Positions 46,745 to 56,836 are shown, counted from the stretch's first letter. The stretch: 64,000 nt of DNA from Chromohalobacter marismortui (GCF_004364315.1 NZ_SOBR01000005.1:1-64000); one strand, 5' to 3'. Notes: generated by a model from the letters alone, not told the origin. Numbers and translations are program-made.

Positions 46745-48328
46745 TCAGTCTCGCGATGGACCCGCAGCGACGATGTCCTCGTCGACACCGTCGAACTTGG
46801 CGAAGTTAGCGATGAACTTGTCCGCCAGCGCGCGCATGTGACGTTCATACTCGGCGCCATCCGCCCATGCCTGGCGCGGATCGAGCAAGACCGGATCGAC
46901 GCCGCTCACCGCCACCGGCACGTCCAGATTCAATCCCTCGATGTGACGCGTTTCGACGTCCTTGAGATCACCGTTCTGGATCGCTGCGATGATCGCCCGC
47001 GTGGTAGGAATGCTGAAGCGCGCACCGCCTTCGCCGAAGGCACCGCCGGTCCAGCCGGTGTTGACTAGGTACACACGCGACTCGAAAGCCTCGACGCGCT
47101 TGATCAAAAGGTCCGCGTACTCACGTGCCGGACGCGGGAAGAACGGCGCGCCAAAGCAGGTCGAGAATGTCGCTTCCAATCCCGCAGCGGCGCCCATTTC
47201 GGTGGAACCGACCTTGGCGGTATAACCGGACAAGAAATGGTAGGCGGCCGCTTCCTTGGACAACAGCGACACCGGCGGCAGCACGCCACTCATGTCGCAG
47301 GTCAGGAAGATGATCGCACTGGGCTCGCCAGCCAGATTCTCGGGGACGCGCTTGTCGATGTGCTCGAGCGGATAGGCGGCGCGGGAATTCTGGGTCAGGC
47401 TGTCATCGCTGTAATCGGGATGGCGGCATTCGTCGAGGACCACGTTTTCGAGCACCGTGCCGAAGCGAATGGCCTTCCAGATGAGCGGCTCGCTCTTCTC
47501 GGAAAGATCGATGCACTTGGCATAGCATCCACCTTCCAGATTGAACACCGTGCCCTCGCCCCACCCATGCTCATCGTCACCGATCAGATAGCGTTCGGGA
47601 TCGGCGGAGAGGGTGGTCTTGCCGGTGCCCGAGAGACCGAAGAACAGCGTCGTCTCGCCATCCTCGCCGACATTGGCGCTGCAATGCATGGGCAGCACGT
47701 CCTTCTCGGGCAGCAAGAAGTTCTGCACCGAGAACATGGCCTTCTTCATTTCGCCGGCATAGCGCATGCCGGCGATCAGCACCCGACGCCGGGCGAAGTT
47801 GAGAATGACCGTGCCATCGGAATGAGTACCGTCACGCTCCGGCACGCACTCGAAGTGCGGCGCGTTGAGGATGGTCCACTCACTCTTGCCCTTGGGATTA
47901 TAGCCCTCGGGACGCACGAACAAGTTGCGCCCGAAGAGGTTGTGCCAAGCGGTTTCGGTGGTCACGCGAATCGGCAGATAATATTCGGGATCGGCGCCGA
48001 CATGCAGTTCGGAAACGAAGTTATCGCCCTCGGCCAGGTAATCCTCGACACGCTCCCACAGCGCATCGAACTGGTCGGCATCGAATGGCTGATTGACGCT
48101 GCCCCATTCGATGAGATCCGCCGTGGAAGGCTCCTTGACGATGAAGCGGTCTTTCGGGGAGCGTCCGGTCCGCCGCCCGGTATTCGCCACGAAAGCACCG
48201 TTGTCGGCAAGATGGCCTTCGCCACGCGCGATGGCATGTTCGATCAAGGCGGCACTGCTCAGATTGCAATGCGTCTGCACGGGACGTGCGTCATGAGCTG
48301 CCGGGGAGGCGGCTGAGGTCGTGGTCAT
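46745..48328 (-). CDS. pckA: Phosphoenolpyruvate carboxykinase (ATP)
   Basis: A 527-residue gluconeogenic enzyme that converts oxaloacetate and ATP to PEP. The start [20 protein letters not shown] at 48328 is supported by length; a TTG/ATG extension to 48385 was rejected. Conserved elements are [19 protein letters not shown], the kinase-1a P-loop [18 protein letters not shown] and the metal-binding [31 protein letters not shown] closes the active site. The neighbouring hslO-hslR-yrfG genes match the E. coli yrfG-hslR-hslO-pck neighbourhood. Confidence 0.96.
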   Translation of the reverse strand: MTTTSAASPAAHDARPVQTHCNLSSAALIEHAIARGEGHLADNGAFVANTGRRTGRSPKDRFIVKEPSTADLIEWGSVNQPFDADQFDALWERVEDYLAEGDNFVSELHVGADPEYYLPIRVTTETAWHNLFGRNLFVRPEGYNPKGKSEWTILNAPHFECVPERDGTHSDGTVILNFARRRVLIAGMRYAGEMKKAMFSVQNFLLPEKDVLPMHCSANVGEDGETTLFFGLSGTGKTTLSADPERYLIGDDEHGWGEGTVFNLEGGCYAKCIDLSEKSEPLIWKAIRFGTVLENVVLDECRHPDYSDDSLTQNSRAAYPLEHIDKRVPENLAGEPSAIIFLTCDMSGVLPPVSLLSKEAAAYHFLSGYTAKVGSTEMGAAAGLEATFSTCFGAPFFPRPAREYADLLIKRVEAFESRVYLVNTGWTGGAFGEGGARFSIPTTRAIIAAIQNGDLKDVETRHIEGLNLDVPVAVSGVDPVLLDPRQAWADGAEYERHMRALADKFIANFAKFDGVDEDIVAAGPSRD

Positions 48329-48522
48329 TATCGTGTCCTGGGCCCGGAGGCGATTCTCTCTCGTTAACCGATGCTGACTCGCCAAGGCCGCTCGGGCAAT
48401 GGATTGCCTCTTGTACGGCCAGGGCGAGATTGAGGGCAGACATTATGGCAAAAAGGCGCTGCGCGGAAAACGTTACCGGCACGTTAATGACACAGCGCAT
48501 TTTTTGCATGACGCGCGTCAGG

Positions 48523-49398
48523 TCAATGCAGCGTTGGAGCGCCTGCTCCCGGGGACTCGATCAGCGCTTCGATATCGGCGGCACTGAAACGATAATGGCT
48601 ATGGCAGAAGTGGCATTGCGTCTCCACTTCGCCCTGCTCCTGCACGATGCTGCGTAGCTCTTCAGCACCCAGGCCATGCAAGGCGTTGGCGATACGCTCA
48701 CGAGTGCAGGTGCAACCGAAACGCAGTGTCTTGGGGTCGAAGACACGGACCTGCTCTTCGTGAAAGAGCCGGTAAAGCAGCTCGCGTTGCTCCAGATCGA
48801 GCAATTCCGCATCGCTCAAGGTGGTGGCCAGGTGCACGGTGCGCTCCCAAGCATCGGCGTCGCTGTGGGCGTCGTCATCGGGCAATTGCTGTAGAAGCAT
48901 CCCCGCCGCACGATGACCGTCGGCGGCGAGCCACAGCCGAGTCGCCAGCTGTTCGGAGCGGGCGAAGTAATCTTCCAGACAGGCGGCCAGACTATCGGCC
49001 TCGACGGCGACGATCCCCTGATAGCGCTGTCCCTCGCGGGGGTCGAGCGTGATCACGATCTGCGCCTCACCGACCAGTGCTGCAAGCGACGCGTTTTCCT
49101 CGGGAAGTGCCGCTTCGTCCTCGAGACGCGCGATGGCGCGCAAATCACCTCCCGGATTGGATTCCGCCATCAGCAGACGCACGGCCCCCTGACCACGCAC
49201 TTCGAGGCTCACGGTGCCATCGAGCTTGACCGTCTCGGTCAACAGCGCGACGGCACTCAGGAGTTCGCCGAGCTGACGGTTCACGGCCTCGGGATAGGCA
49301 TGCTTGTCGAGCACCTCGGCGTAGGCCTGCTGCAGGCCGACGATTTCGCCGCGCACGTTGGTGTCATCGAAGAGAAAACGTTGGATCTGGTCGGTCAT
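48523..49398 (-). CDS. hslO: Redox-regulated chaperonin Hsp33
   Basis: A 291-residue chaperone activated by oxidative unfolding. The N-terminal domain ([20 protein letters not shown]) is followed by the linker. The C-terminal redox zinc centre has its four Cys in the pairs FGCTCTRER and [13 protein letters not shown]. The last 20 residues are a variable tail. It lies 50 bases downstream of hslR on the same strand, so they probably share a transcript. Confidence 0.95.
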   Translation of the reverse strand: MTDQIQRFLFDDTNVRGEIVGLQQAYAEVLDKHAYPEAVNRQLGELLSAVALLTETVKLDGTVSLEVRGQGAVRLLMAESNPGGDLRAIARLEDEAALPEENASLAALVGEAQIVITLDPREGQRYQGIVAVEADSLAACLEDYFARSEQLATRLWLAADGHRAAGMLLQQLPDDDAHSDADAWERTVHLATTLSDAELLDLEQRELLYRLFHEEQVRVFDPKTLRFGCTCTRERIANALHGLGAEELRSIVQEQGEVETQCHFCHSHYRFSAADIEALIESPGAGAPTLH

Positions 49399-49448
49399 GA
49401 TGGGTCATCGTCAGGTTGGGGAAAACGCAGTGGATGCCGGGCCGGCAT

Positions 49449-49841
49449 TCAATCATCGAAGCCGTGGCGCTGGAAATCCTGAATCGCGCGGCGCTGCTTC
49501 TTGTCAGGGCGGCCACGTGGTCCTTGCATGCTTTGATTGGCCAGGCGCCGGTTCTGGGCTTCGCGCTCGCGTCGCGCCTGGCTGGCCGACGTTTCGCGAT
49601 AGAGTTCGCGGGCCTCGGCGGCACCTCGGCGTTGCTCGGAGAGGCCCATCACTTCGACCTCGAGGGTATCCCAGCCTTGTGGCACCTTGAGCAAGGCACC
49701 GAGCTCGACCGCTTTGCTGGTCTTTACGCGCCCGCCATTGTAGTGGACCTTGCCCCCTTCAATGGCTTTCTTGGCCAGTCCTCGCGTCTTGAAGAAGCGT
49801 GCCGCCCATAGCCACTTGTCGATACGGATCGTGTCGCTCAT
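49449..49841 (-). CDS. hslR: Ribosome-associated heat shock protein Hsp15
   Basis: A 130-residue S4-domain protein starting MSDTIRIDKWLWAARFFKTR after AGGGAG. The S4 RNA-binding motif continues GLAKKAIEGGKVHYNGGRVK. The basic C-terminal tail (RGRPDKKQRRAIQDFQRHGF) is typical of Hsp15. It rescues stalled 50S subunits carrying peptidyl-tRNA. It sits between yrfG and hslO as in E. coli. Confidence 0.94.
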   Translation of the reverse strand: MSDTIRIDKWLWAARFFKTRGLAKKAIEGGKVHYNGGRVKTSKAVELGALLKVPQGWDTLEVEVMGLSEQRRGAAEARELYRETSASQARREREAQNRRLANQSMQGPRGRPDKKQRRAIQDFQRHGFDD

Positions 49842-49941
49842 ATGTCTCCCTGCACCGCCGCCTCCATAGGCAGGAACGCACCACGAAATGGGTATGTAAC
49901 GTGGGCACGGATGGCAGCCTTTTCAAGGCATGCCCCACGGA

Positions 49942-50616
49942 TCAACGCCGCGCTGCACTCGGCATGTCCTGAGGCAAGAGCGTGGCGAAGCGCTCGAGGG
50001 CGATAAAGTTTTCCAGCTCGCGCTCGGGACGCTGGCTGTCGGGTTGCTTGATACCCAGCAGATAGCGAATGCCGTATTCACGCGCGCTTTCCAGCACGGC
50101 GGGGTTGTCATCGATGAACAGGGTACGTGCGGGCTCGAAGGGTTCGATATCCTGCAGCGCGAACCAGAACTCCGGCGCTTCCTTGGCGACCCCCACGTCT
50201 GCCGATGAAACGATGGCATCGAGGTAGTCTTCGAGTCCGGTCAGCGGCAGCTTGAGCGCCAGGCTTTCGCGATCGGCGTTGGTGGCCAACACCACGCGGG
50301 GATGCGCGCTCTTGAGCCACTTGAGGAAATCCAGCGCATCGCCACGCAAGCCGATCAGATGTTGCACCTCGCGCTTGAGTGCGACCACATCGACGCCCAG
50401 TTCTCGGCTCCAGTAGGCCAGACTGTACCAGTTGAGCGTGCCCTGTTCGCCGATGATACGCGTACGCAGCTTATCGGCATGATGGTCATCGAGCTTGTGC
50501 AGTTCCACGTAGCGCTGCGGCAAATGCTCCAGCCAGAAATGGCTGTCGAAGTGCAGATCCAGCAATGTGCCATCCATGTCGAGCAGCACAGTGTCGATGG
50601 CGTTCCAGTCAACCAT
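49942..50616 (-). CDS. yrfG: GMP/IMP nucleotidase YrfG (HAD superfamily)
   Basis: A 224-residue HAD hydrolase. Motif I LLDMDGTLLDLHFDSHFWLE, motif II VVLATNADR, and motifs III/IV KEAPEFWFALQ and TLFIDDNPAVLESAREYGI are all present. The FDSHFWLEHLPQRY segment is characteristic of YrfG. It is divergent from nudE with overlapping 5' regions and is the first gene of yrfG-hslR-hslO. Confidence 0.92.
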   Translation of the reverse strand: MVDWNAIDTVLLDMDGTLLDLHFDSHFWLEHLPQRYVELHKLDDHHADKLRTRIIGEQGTLNWYSLAYWSRELGVDVVALKREVQHLIGLRGDALDFLKWLKSAHPRVVLATNADRESLALKLPLTGLEDYLDAIVSSADVGVAKEAPEFWFALQDIEPFEPARTLFIDDNPAVLESAREYGIRYLLGIKQPDSQRPERELENFIALERFATLLPQDMPSAARR

Positions 50617-50698
50617 GAGGGGCTCCCAGCAGGGGTGGATATCGAACCATGGGCGCTCTTATTGTACGCTGCATGATCATCACCCGCACGGAGACACC

Positions 50699-51331
50699 AT
50701 GGCCTTTTCTTCCCATCCTGCCGGCGGCAAGCCGCCCGACGCTACCGACGTGGGCCATGCCAAGCCACGCCTCTTGAACCGCCGTGAAGTCGCCCGCAGC
50801 CGCCTGTTCGCGGTCGAGGAGCTCGAGCTGCGCTTCGCCAACGGTGCCGAGCGCACCTTTGAGCGCCTCACGGGCAGCGGCAATGGCCATGGCGGTGGCG
50901 CGGTGATGATCGTCGCCATGCCGGACCCGGAGCATGTGCTGCTGATTCATGAATATGCTGCGGGCTTCGACGACTATGCGCTGACCTTGCCCAAAGGGCT
51001 CGTCGACCCCGGCGAGGATATCGTCAGTGCCGCCAATCGCGAATTGATGGAAGAATGCGGCATGGGCGCGCGCCGTATCGAGCCTCTGGTGGAACTCTCC
51101 CTGGCGCCCAACTACATGAGCCACCGCATCCACGTCATGCTCGCCACCGAGCTGTATGAGAAGCGCCTGCCCGGCGACGAACCGGAACCTCTGGTCGTCG
51201 AACGCCATCCCCTCGAGGATATCGCCTCCCTGCTGGCACGGGAGGACTTCCACGAGGGGCGCGCCATCGCCGCCTTGTTCATCGCGCGCGACCGACTGCG
51301 CAGCGAACGCGTCGATAACGCCTGGTGGTAA
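50699..51331 (+). CDS. nudE: ADP compounds hydrolase NudE
   Basis: A 210-residue Nudix hydrolase starting MAFSSHPAGGKPPDATDVGH. The Nudix box reads GLVDPGEDIVSAANRELMEE. Upstream is the RREVARSRLFAVEELELRF segment shared with NudE, and downstream SLAPNYMSHRIHVMLATELY. It hydrolyses ADP-ribose, NADH and AP3A-type compounds. Frame-compatible codons further upstream lie inside yrfG and are rejected. The association with yrfG is conserved in gammaproteobacteria. Confidence 0.92.
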   Translation: MAFSSHPAGGKPPDATDVGHAKPRLLNRREVARSRLFAVEELELRFANGAERTFERLTGSGNGHGGGAVMIVAMPDPEHVLLIHEYAAGFDDYALTLPKGLVDPGEDIVSAANRELMEECGMGARRIEPLVELSLAPNYMSHRIHVMLATELYEKRLPGDEPEPLVVERHPLEDIASLLAREDFHEGRAIAALFIARDRLRSERVDNAWW

Positions 51332-51337
51332 ACTCGA

Positions 51338-52390
51338 TCACGTTAGAGGTTCGAACCGCCCGCTCTGTGCACTGCGCCGCCCGGCTTCGAGCACCTGCAT
51401 GACGGACAGGGCGTCCTCCGCCGGCACGGGATTCTTCCCGCGGCCATGTATCGCCTCGCGGACGCCCGCGTAATAGGCCGGATAATTGCCCGCTTTCGTG
51501 GGCACTTCCCGCAACTCAGGATGCGCCCCGTCATCGTGCATATCGGGTACGGTATGCAGTCCATGCCGATGATCCTCGCCCCATTCCGGCGTGGGCAGGC
51601 GCTCGCCGCGCTTGAGCATGTCCTCTTGCGGGTCGAGGCCATGCTTGATGTAGCTCCCCTGGGTACCGTACAGGGCGAAACGGGGCGCAGGTGCCGCCAT
51701 CAAACTGCCCGCGTGCAGAATGACCCGATGCTGCCCATAGCGAAGCACGGCATGGAAATAATCATCGACCCGCGCGCCATCGCGCTGGCAGGCCTGATCG
51801 AGCAATATCGCCTCGGGTCTACCGAAGAGTACCAGCGCCTGGTCGATCAGATGCGGCCCCAGGTCGTACCAGATGCCGCCACCCGGCACCTCGGACTCGC
51901 GCCAACGTGACTTGACCACGGGACGATAACGATCGAAATGCGATTCGACATGCACGACCCGCCCCAGATCACCCCGTTCGAGCAACGCCTGCACGGTCAA
52001 GAAGTCCGCATCCCAACGACGGTTGTGGAAAACGGAGAGCAATTGGCCCGTCCGTGAGGCTTGTGCGACCAATGACTCGGCTTCATCGAGCGTGACCGTG
52101 AAGGGCTTGTCGATCACTACATGCTTACCGGCGGCCAGGGCCGCGCGTGCCAGATCGTAGTGCGTATCGTTGGGAGTGGGGATCACCACCAAGTCGAGGT
52201 CGTCGCGTGCGAAGAGTGCGGCCGCGCTTGCCTCGACATCGACGTGCGGCCAATCGGCCCTCACCTTGGCGGCATCACGGCTGGAGACCGCCTGCAAGGA
52301 CATGCCGTCATCCGCCATCAACAGCGGTGCATGGAAGGTCTTGCTGGCAAAACCATAACCGACCAGCCCTACTTTGATCACTTCGGTCAT
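51338..52390 (-). CDS. ydgJ: Gfo/Idh/MocA-family oxidoreductase, YdgJ-like
   Basis: A 350-residue NAD(P)-dependent oxidoreductase. The N-terminal Rossmann segment KVGLVGYGFASKTFHAPLL is close to E. coli YdgJ, as are the following VIPTPNDTHYDLARAALAAG, VVIDKPFTVTLDEAESLV (DKP catalytic Lys) and LSVFHNRRWDADFLTVQ. Later segments (SHFDRYRPVVKSRWRESEVP, YIKHGLDPQEDMLKRGERLP, GNYPAYYAGVREAI) are also colinear. The sugar or polyol substrate is unknown. It converges on nudE with a 6-base gap. Confidence 0.9.
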   Translation of the reverse strand: MTEVIKVGLVGYGFASKTFHAPLLMADDGMSLQAVSSRDAAKVRADWPHVDVEASAAALFARDDLDLVVIPTPNDTHYDLARAALAAGKHVVIDKPFTVTLDEAESLVAQASRTGQLLSVFHNRRWDADFLTVQALLERGDLGRVVHVESHFDRYRPVVKSRWRESEVPGGGIWYDLGPHLIDQALVLFGRPEAILLDQACQRDGARVDDYFHAVLRYGQHRVILHAGSLMAAPAPRFALYGTQGSYIKHGLDPQEDMLKRGERLPTPEWGEDHRHGLHTVPDMHDDGAHPELREVPTKAGNYPAYYAGVREAIHGRGKNPVPAEDALSVMQVLEAGRRSAQSGRFEPLT

Positions 52391-52566
52391 ACGTGAATCC
52401 CTTGTACTCCGACGTTGGCCGTCTCGATAGCGCTACTCTAGCAGCTCGATGATGCTCGCCCGTACATACCGTGACAAAGCATCACCAAAAAACGCGGTGT
52501 CTAGCACCACATACGCCATACTGAAAGATGGTCGCATGCATCATGCACCACATCGGGAGAGACGTT

Positions 52567-52677
52567 ATGTGCTGTTCGGAAGAGAGTCTCGACATGCTGC
52601 TGGATAGATTATGGTACGACATCGAGCAATGGCTAATGATGGACGACGCTGCCCATGCCTGGCAACTCGCCGCTTGA
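52567..52677 (+). CDS. Small ORF of 36 codons with its own terminator
   Basis: ATG at 52567 is preceded by a GGGAGAG ribosome site 5 bases upstream, and a TGA ends it at 52677. The product is acidic and amphipathic (CCSEESLDMLLDRLWYDIEQ, then WLMMDDAAHAWQLAA). A strong rho-independent terminator begins 21 bases after the stop, and no other gene is close enough to own it. This gives the layout of a genuine small monocistronic gene. Function is unknown. Two vicinal Cys (CC) at positions 2-3 and three Trp are notable. Confidence 0.55.
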   Translation: MCCSEESLDMLLDRLWYDIEQWLMMDDAAHAWQLAA

Positions 52678-52698
52678 CACTGCCACGATCACCATAGC

Positions 52699-52734
52699 GA
52701 GGCCCGCGCCGACAGCCGACGCGGGCCTTGTTTG
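52699..52734 (+). terminator. Rho-independent terminator after the 36-codon ORF
   Basis: A perfect 8-bp GC-rich stem ggcccgcg / cgcgggcc with an 11-base loop is followed by TTGTTT. Confidence 0.88.
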
Positions 52735-52817
52735 CGTACGCGGGGACCCCATGGACGTGACGTCGACGGGGTCTGTCCTACACTGAGGAGCAAACGTCAC
52801 TATCACGGGAGCTCATC

Positions 52818-54761
52818 ATGCGTCATTCCCCCCGTAACGTTACCCAGAAGCTGATCGCCTCGCACCTCGTCAGCGGCGAGATGACGCCGGGCGAGGCCAT
52901 CGGCCTGGCGATCGATCAGACCCTGACCCAGGATGCCACCGGCACCATGGTGATGCTGGAGCTGGAAGCCATGGCGCTCGACCGCGTCAAGACAGAGATC
53001 TCCGCCCAGTACGTCGATCACAACCTGATCCAGGAAGACAACAAGAACCCCGACGACCACCGCTTCCTGCAGACGTCGGCAGAGCGCCTGGGGGTATGGT
53101 TTTCACGTCCTGGCAACGGCGTCAGTCACCCGACGCATCAACAGCGCTTCGGCAAGCCCGGCAAGACGCTACTGGGATCCGATAGCCATACCCCGGCCGC
53201 CGGTTCGCTGGGCATGCTCGCGATCGGCGCCGGCGGCATCGATGTCGCCATGGCCATGGCCGGCGAACCCTTTCATACGCGCATGCCGGAAGTCTGGGGC
53301 GTGCGCCTCGAAGGCCGCCTGCCCGACTGGGTCAGTGCCAAGGACGTGATTCTCGAGATGTTGCGTCGCCATGGCGTCAGCGGCGGCGTGGGGCGCATCA
53401 TCGAATATTACGGCCCCGGCCTCGCGCATCTTTCCGCGATGGATCGCCATGTCATCGCCAACATGGGCGCGGAACTCGGTGCCACCACCAGCGTCTTCCC
53501 TTCCGACGCGGCGGTGAAAGCCTTTCTCGACGCCGAGGAACGCGGCGAGGAGTGGTGCGCACTACTGCCGGACGACGACTGCGACTACGACCACCACGAA
53601 ACGATCGACCTTTCACGGCTCGAACCCCTGATCGCCACGCCCTCGAGTCCCGGCAATATCGTCCCCGTTCGCGAGGTGGCCGGCCAGCCGTTGTCGCAGG
53701 CGTATGTCGGCTCATCGGCCAATCCCGGCTATCGCGATTTCGCCATCGTCGCCGCCATGCTCAAGGAACGTACCATCGACGACAACGTCTCGCTGGAGAT
53801 CAATCCTACCTCGCGCTCGATTCTCGAAACGCTGACCCGCGACGGCCATCTGTTGAGCCTGCTCGGCGCCGGCGCCCGCCTGCATCAGGCCGGCTGCAAT
53901 GGCTGCATCGGCATGGGCCAAGCGCCGGCCAACGACACCAACAGCCTGCGCACGGTGCCGCGCAACTTCCCCGGTCGCTCAGGCACACACGAAGACCGCG
54001 TCTTCCTGTGCAGCCCGGAAACCGCCGCCGCCTCGGCGCTCCAGGGCGTCATCACCGATCCCCGAACGCTGGACATGGCGTACCCACAGGTGCAAGCGCC
54101 CGACGACCCGATCATCAATACCCGCACCCTGATCGCCCCCATGGATGCGTCCAAGGCACGCAAGGTGCATCTGATCAAGGGACCGAACATCGAGTCGCTA
54201 CCGAATTTCGAACCGTTGGAGACGCGATTGGATCTGCCGATTCTGGTCAAGGCCGGTGACGATGTCTCCACCGACGAGATCATGCCGGCCGGCGGCGAGG
54301 TACTGCCTTATCGTTCCAACATCCCCAAGATCGCCGAGTTCGCCTTCCGAGGTGTCGTGGATGACTATGCCGATCATGCCCGCGAGACGGGCGATCATAT
54401 CGTCATTGGCGGCCATAATTACGGCCAGGGGTCGAGCCGGGAGCATGCCGCCATCGCGCCGCGCTACTTGGGGCTGCGTGTCGTGATCGCCAAGAGTTTT
54501 GCCCGTATTCACCACCAGAACCTGGTCAACTTCGGGATACTGCCGCTGACCTTCGCCGACGAAGCGGACTATGCGGCACTCGAGATCGATACGCGCATTG
54601 GTTTCGACGCGCTAGGCGACGCCCTGGACGCCGGCGGCCCCGTGACGGCACAAGCCGGCAACCGAACGCTGACGCTGGAACATGCCTTGACCCCACGCCA
54701 GGTCGAGATCCTGTTCAGCGGTGGCCTGATCGCCTGGATGCGCGACCAGCAGGCAGCCTGA
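52818..54761 (+). CDS. Aconitate hydratase, Aquifex-type
   Basis: A 647-residue monomeric aconitase-family enzyme of the shorter type found in Aquifex and many gammaproteobacteria. It shows GSDSHTPAAGSLGMLAIGAG, the C-x2-C pair in QAGCNGCIGMGQAPANDTNS, DDVSTDEIMPAGGEVLPYRS and GGHNYGQGSSREHAAIAPRY (swivel domain). The position that normally carries the first cluster Cys (GSCTN in classical aconitases) reads VGSSANPGYRD, so only two of the three usual [4Fe-4S] ligands are present in the usual places. GGGAGC precedes the ATG. It could act in the TCA or methylcitrate cycle; genes of neither pathway are adjacent. Confidence 0.88.
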   Translation: MRHSPRNVTQKLIASHLVSGEMTPGEAIGLAIDQTLTQDATGTMVMLELEAMALDRVKTEISAQYVDHNLIQEDNKNPDDHRFLQTSAERLGVWFSRPGNGVSHPTHQQRFGKPGKTLLGSDSHTPAAGSLGMLAIGAGGIDVAMAMAGEPFHTRMPEVWGVRLEGRLPDWVSAKDVILEMLRRHGVSGGVGRIIEYYGPGLAHLSAMDRHVIANMGAELGATTSVFPSDAAVKAFLDAEERGEEWCALLPDDDCDYDHHETIDLSRLEPLIATPSSPGNIVPVREVAGQPLSQAYVGSSANPGYRDFAIVAAMLKERTIDDNVSLEINPTSRSILETLTRDGHLLSLLGAGARLHQAGCNGCIGMGQAPANDTNSLRTVPRNFPGRSGTHEDRVFLCSPETAAASALQGVITDPRTLDMAYPQVQAPDDPIINTRTLIAPMDASKARKVHLIKGPNIESLPNFEPLETRLDLPILVKAGDDVSTDEIMPAGGEVLPYRSNIPKIAEFAFRGVVDDYADHARETGDHIVIGGHNYGQGSSREHAAIAPRYLGLRVVIAKSFARIHHQNLVNFGILPLTFADEADYAALEIDTRIGFDALGDALDAGGPVTAQAGNRTLTLEHALTPRQVEILFSGGLIAWMRDQQAA

Positions 54762-54777
54762 CGGAGGCGCCATCGAG

Positions 54778-54801
54778 AAGCGGCCCACGGCGGGGCCGCT
54801 T
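54778..54801. terminator. Hairpin between converging acn and ilvD
   Basis: A perfect 9-bp stem aagcggccc / gggccgctt with a 6-base loop lies 16 bases after the aconitase stop and 24 bases past the ilvD stop on the other strand. T tracts are short on both sides. Confidence 0.65.
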
Positions 54802-54824
54802 GGGTCCCCAAGACACGCGCCGTC

Positions 54825-56537
54825 TCAGTCTTCCAACGCCTCGGGCAAATCGGTCACCGCCCCCTTGGAAGCAGAGCTGACCGTCTTGGCGTACTTGGCC
54901 AGCGTGCCGCGGGTGTAACGCGGTGCCGGACGCCTCCAGGCCGCGCGGCGACGCTGCATCTCGGCATCGTCGATATGCAGCGTCATGACGTCATTCTCGG
55001 CATCGATGGTGATCTCGTCACCGTCCTCGATCAGGCCGATGGGACCGCCGACGAAGGCTTCCGGCGTGATATGACCGACCACGAAGCCGTGACTGCCACC
55101 GGAGAAACGCCCGTCGGTGATCAACGCCACCTTGTCGCCCAGGCCGCGGCCCATGATCGCCGAGGTCGGCGTCAACATTTCGCGCATGCCGGGACCGCCC
55201 TTTGGCCCTTCGTAGCGAATGACCACGACGTCACCGGCGACCACGGTGAGATCGTTGATCCGCGCCTGCGCTTCCTCTTCGGAATTGAACACCTTGGCAC
55301 GACCGGTGAACCGCGTCCCTTCCTTGCCGGTGATCTTGGCCACGGCCCCTTCCGGCGCCAGATTGCCATAGAGAACGCGCAGGTGGCTGCTCGCCTTGAC
55401 CGGCTTGTCCAGCGGTTTGATGATCTGTTGGTCGATCGGATACGGCGCCACGTCCGCCAGGTTCTCGGCCAGCGTCTTGCCGGTGACGGTGATGCAATCG
55501 CCATGAAGCATGCCTGCATCGAGCAGCACCTTCATCAGCGGCTGAATGCCGCCGATCGCCACCAGCTCGCTCATCATGTAGTGGCCGCTGGGGCGCACGT
55601 CGGCAAGCACCGGCACGCGCTTGCCGATCTCGGTGAAGTCGTCGAGCGAGAGTTCGACGCCGACGGTATTGGCAATCGCCAGCAGGTGCAGCACCGCGTT
55701 GGTGGAGCCGCCGAGGGCGATGACCACGGTGATGGCGTTCTCGAACGCCTTGCGGGTCATGATGTCGGAAGGCTTGAGATCCAGCTCGAGCAGCTTGAGC
55801 ACGGCTTCGCCGGCGGCACGGCAGTCATCGTTCTTGGTCTGCGAGACCGCTTCCTGAGCCGATGAGTTGGGCAGACTCATGCCCATCGCCTCGATCGCCG
55901 ACGCCATGGTGTTGGCAGTGTACATGCCGCCGCAGGAACCCGGCCCCGGAATCGCGGTTTCTTCGATCTGCTTGACCTCGATCAGCGACTTGTTGCCCTG
56001 GGAATACGCGCCCATCGCCTCGAACACCGAAACGATATCGGTATGGCCCTTGCCCGGCTGAATGGTGCCGCCATAGACGAAGATGCTGGGGCGATCGAGG
56101 CGCGCCAGCCCGATCATGCAGCCCGGCATGTTCTTGTCGCAGCCGCCGATGGCGACCACCCCGTCGAAGCCTTCGCAACCCGATACCGCCTCGATGGAAT
56201 CGGCGATGATCTCGCGCGAGGCCATCGAGTACTTCATGCCCTCGGTGCCGTTGGCGATGCCATCGGAGATGGTGATGGTATTGAACACCACACCCTTGCC
56301 CCCGGCAGCGTCGGCCCCCTCACTGGCTGCATCCGCCAGCACGTTGATATGGCTGTTGCACGGTGTAACGCGACTCCAGGTCGAGGCGATCCCCACCTGC
56401 GGCTTCTTGAAATCCTCATCGGTAAAGCCCACCGCACGCAGCATGGCGCGGCTCGCCGCCTTGCCCGGGCCATCGACCACGTTGGCGGAATGGCGGCGAC
56501 GGGGATCGGTGTTCTCCGGAAAGTCCTGCTGGCTCAT
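54825..56537 (-). CDS. ilvD: Dihydroxy-acid dehydratase
   Basis: A 570-residue iron-sulfur enzyme of branched-chain amino acid synthesis. Cluster and active-site motifs are [60 protein letters not shown] and [20 protein letters not shown]. At about 570 residues it belongs to the shorter class often carrying a [2Fe-2S] cluster, rather than the 616-residue E. coli type. ATG at 56537 is used; a TTG directly before it is unlikely. It is convergent with acn. Confidence 0.95.
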   Translation of the reverse strand: MSQQDFPENTDPRRRHSANVVDGPGKAASRAMLRAVGFTDEDFKKPQVGIASTWSRVTPCNSHINVLADAASEGADAAGGKGVVFNTITISDGIANGTEGMKYSMASREIIADSIEAVSGCEGFDGVVAIGGCDKNMPGCMIGLARLDRPSIFVYGGTIQPGKGHTDIVSVFEAMGAYSQGNKSLIEVKQIEETAIPGPGSCGGMYTANTMASAIEAMGMSLPNSSAQEAVSQTKNDDCRAAGEAVLKLLELDLKPSDIMTRKAFENAITVVIALGGSTNAVLHLLAIANTVGVELSLDDFTEIGKRVPVLADVRPSGHYMMSELVAIGGIQPLMKVLLDAGMLHGDCITVTGKTLAENLADVAPYPIDQQIIKPLDKPVKASSHLRVLYGNLAPEGAVAKITGKEGTRFTGRAKVFNSEEEAQARINDLTVVAGDVVVIRYEGPKGGPGMREMLTPTSAIMGRGLGDKVALITDGRFSGGSHGFVVGHITPEAFVGGPIGLIEDGDEITIDAENDVMTLHIDDAEMQRRRAAWRRPAPRYTRGTLAKYAKTVSSASKGAVTDLPEALED

Positions 56538-56744
56538 CAAGTGCTCCTGTATCGTCTAGTAGGCCCGAGGGCGAATTATGAGCGATGCATGCCGGCTATA
56601 GTGATACAGCGATACACGAACGGCATGAACCTCGAGGTCACGGTCACATGACATTGCGCGGACGTGATGGCTCTTGTGAAGCGGCGCTTGGGAAGCGGAC
56701 AGGCACGCCCCTCGCAGTAAAGGGATACCCCCATTGTAACGACG

Positions 56745-56776
56745 TTGGGCGCGATCGGACATCCGACCGCGCCCAA
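56745..56776. repeat. Long interrupted inverted repeat upstream of ilvD
   Basis: The sequence ttgggcgcg-a-tcgg-acat-ccga-c-cgcgcccaa has 13 paired bases in two blocks separated by a single opposed pair, with a 4-base loop. It lies about 210 bases upstream of the ilvD start and just past the lon terminator. It could be an additional terminator or part of the ilvD 5' control region. Confidence 0.55.
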
Positions 56777-56788
56777 TAGCGAGCACCT

Positions 56789-56811
56789 GAAATCGGCCTC
56801 GTGAGGCCGAT
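56789..56811 (-). terminator. Rho-independent terminator after lon
   Basis: A perfect 8-bp stem atcggcct / aggccgat with a 4-base loop is followed on the minus strand by TTT, 26 bases past the lon stop. Confidence 0.8.
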
Positions 56812-56836
56812 ACTACTTGACGCCTTGGCGACTCAG

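Noticed and set aside
47237-48316. A 359-codon plus-strand ORF
   Set aside because: Antisense to pckA, whose P-loop and metal-binding motifs are intact.
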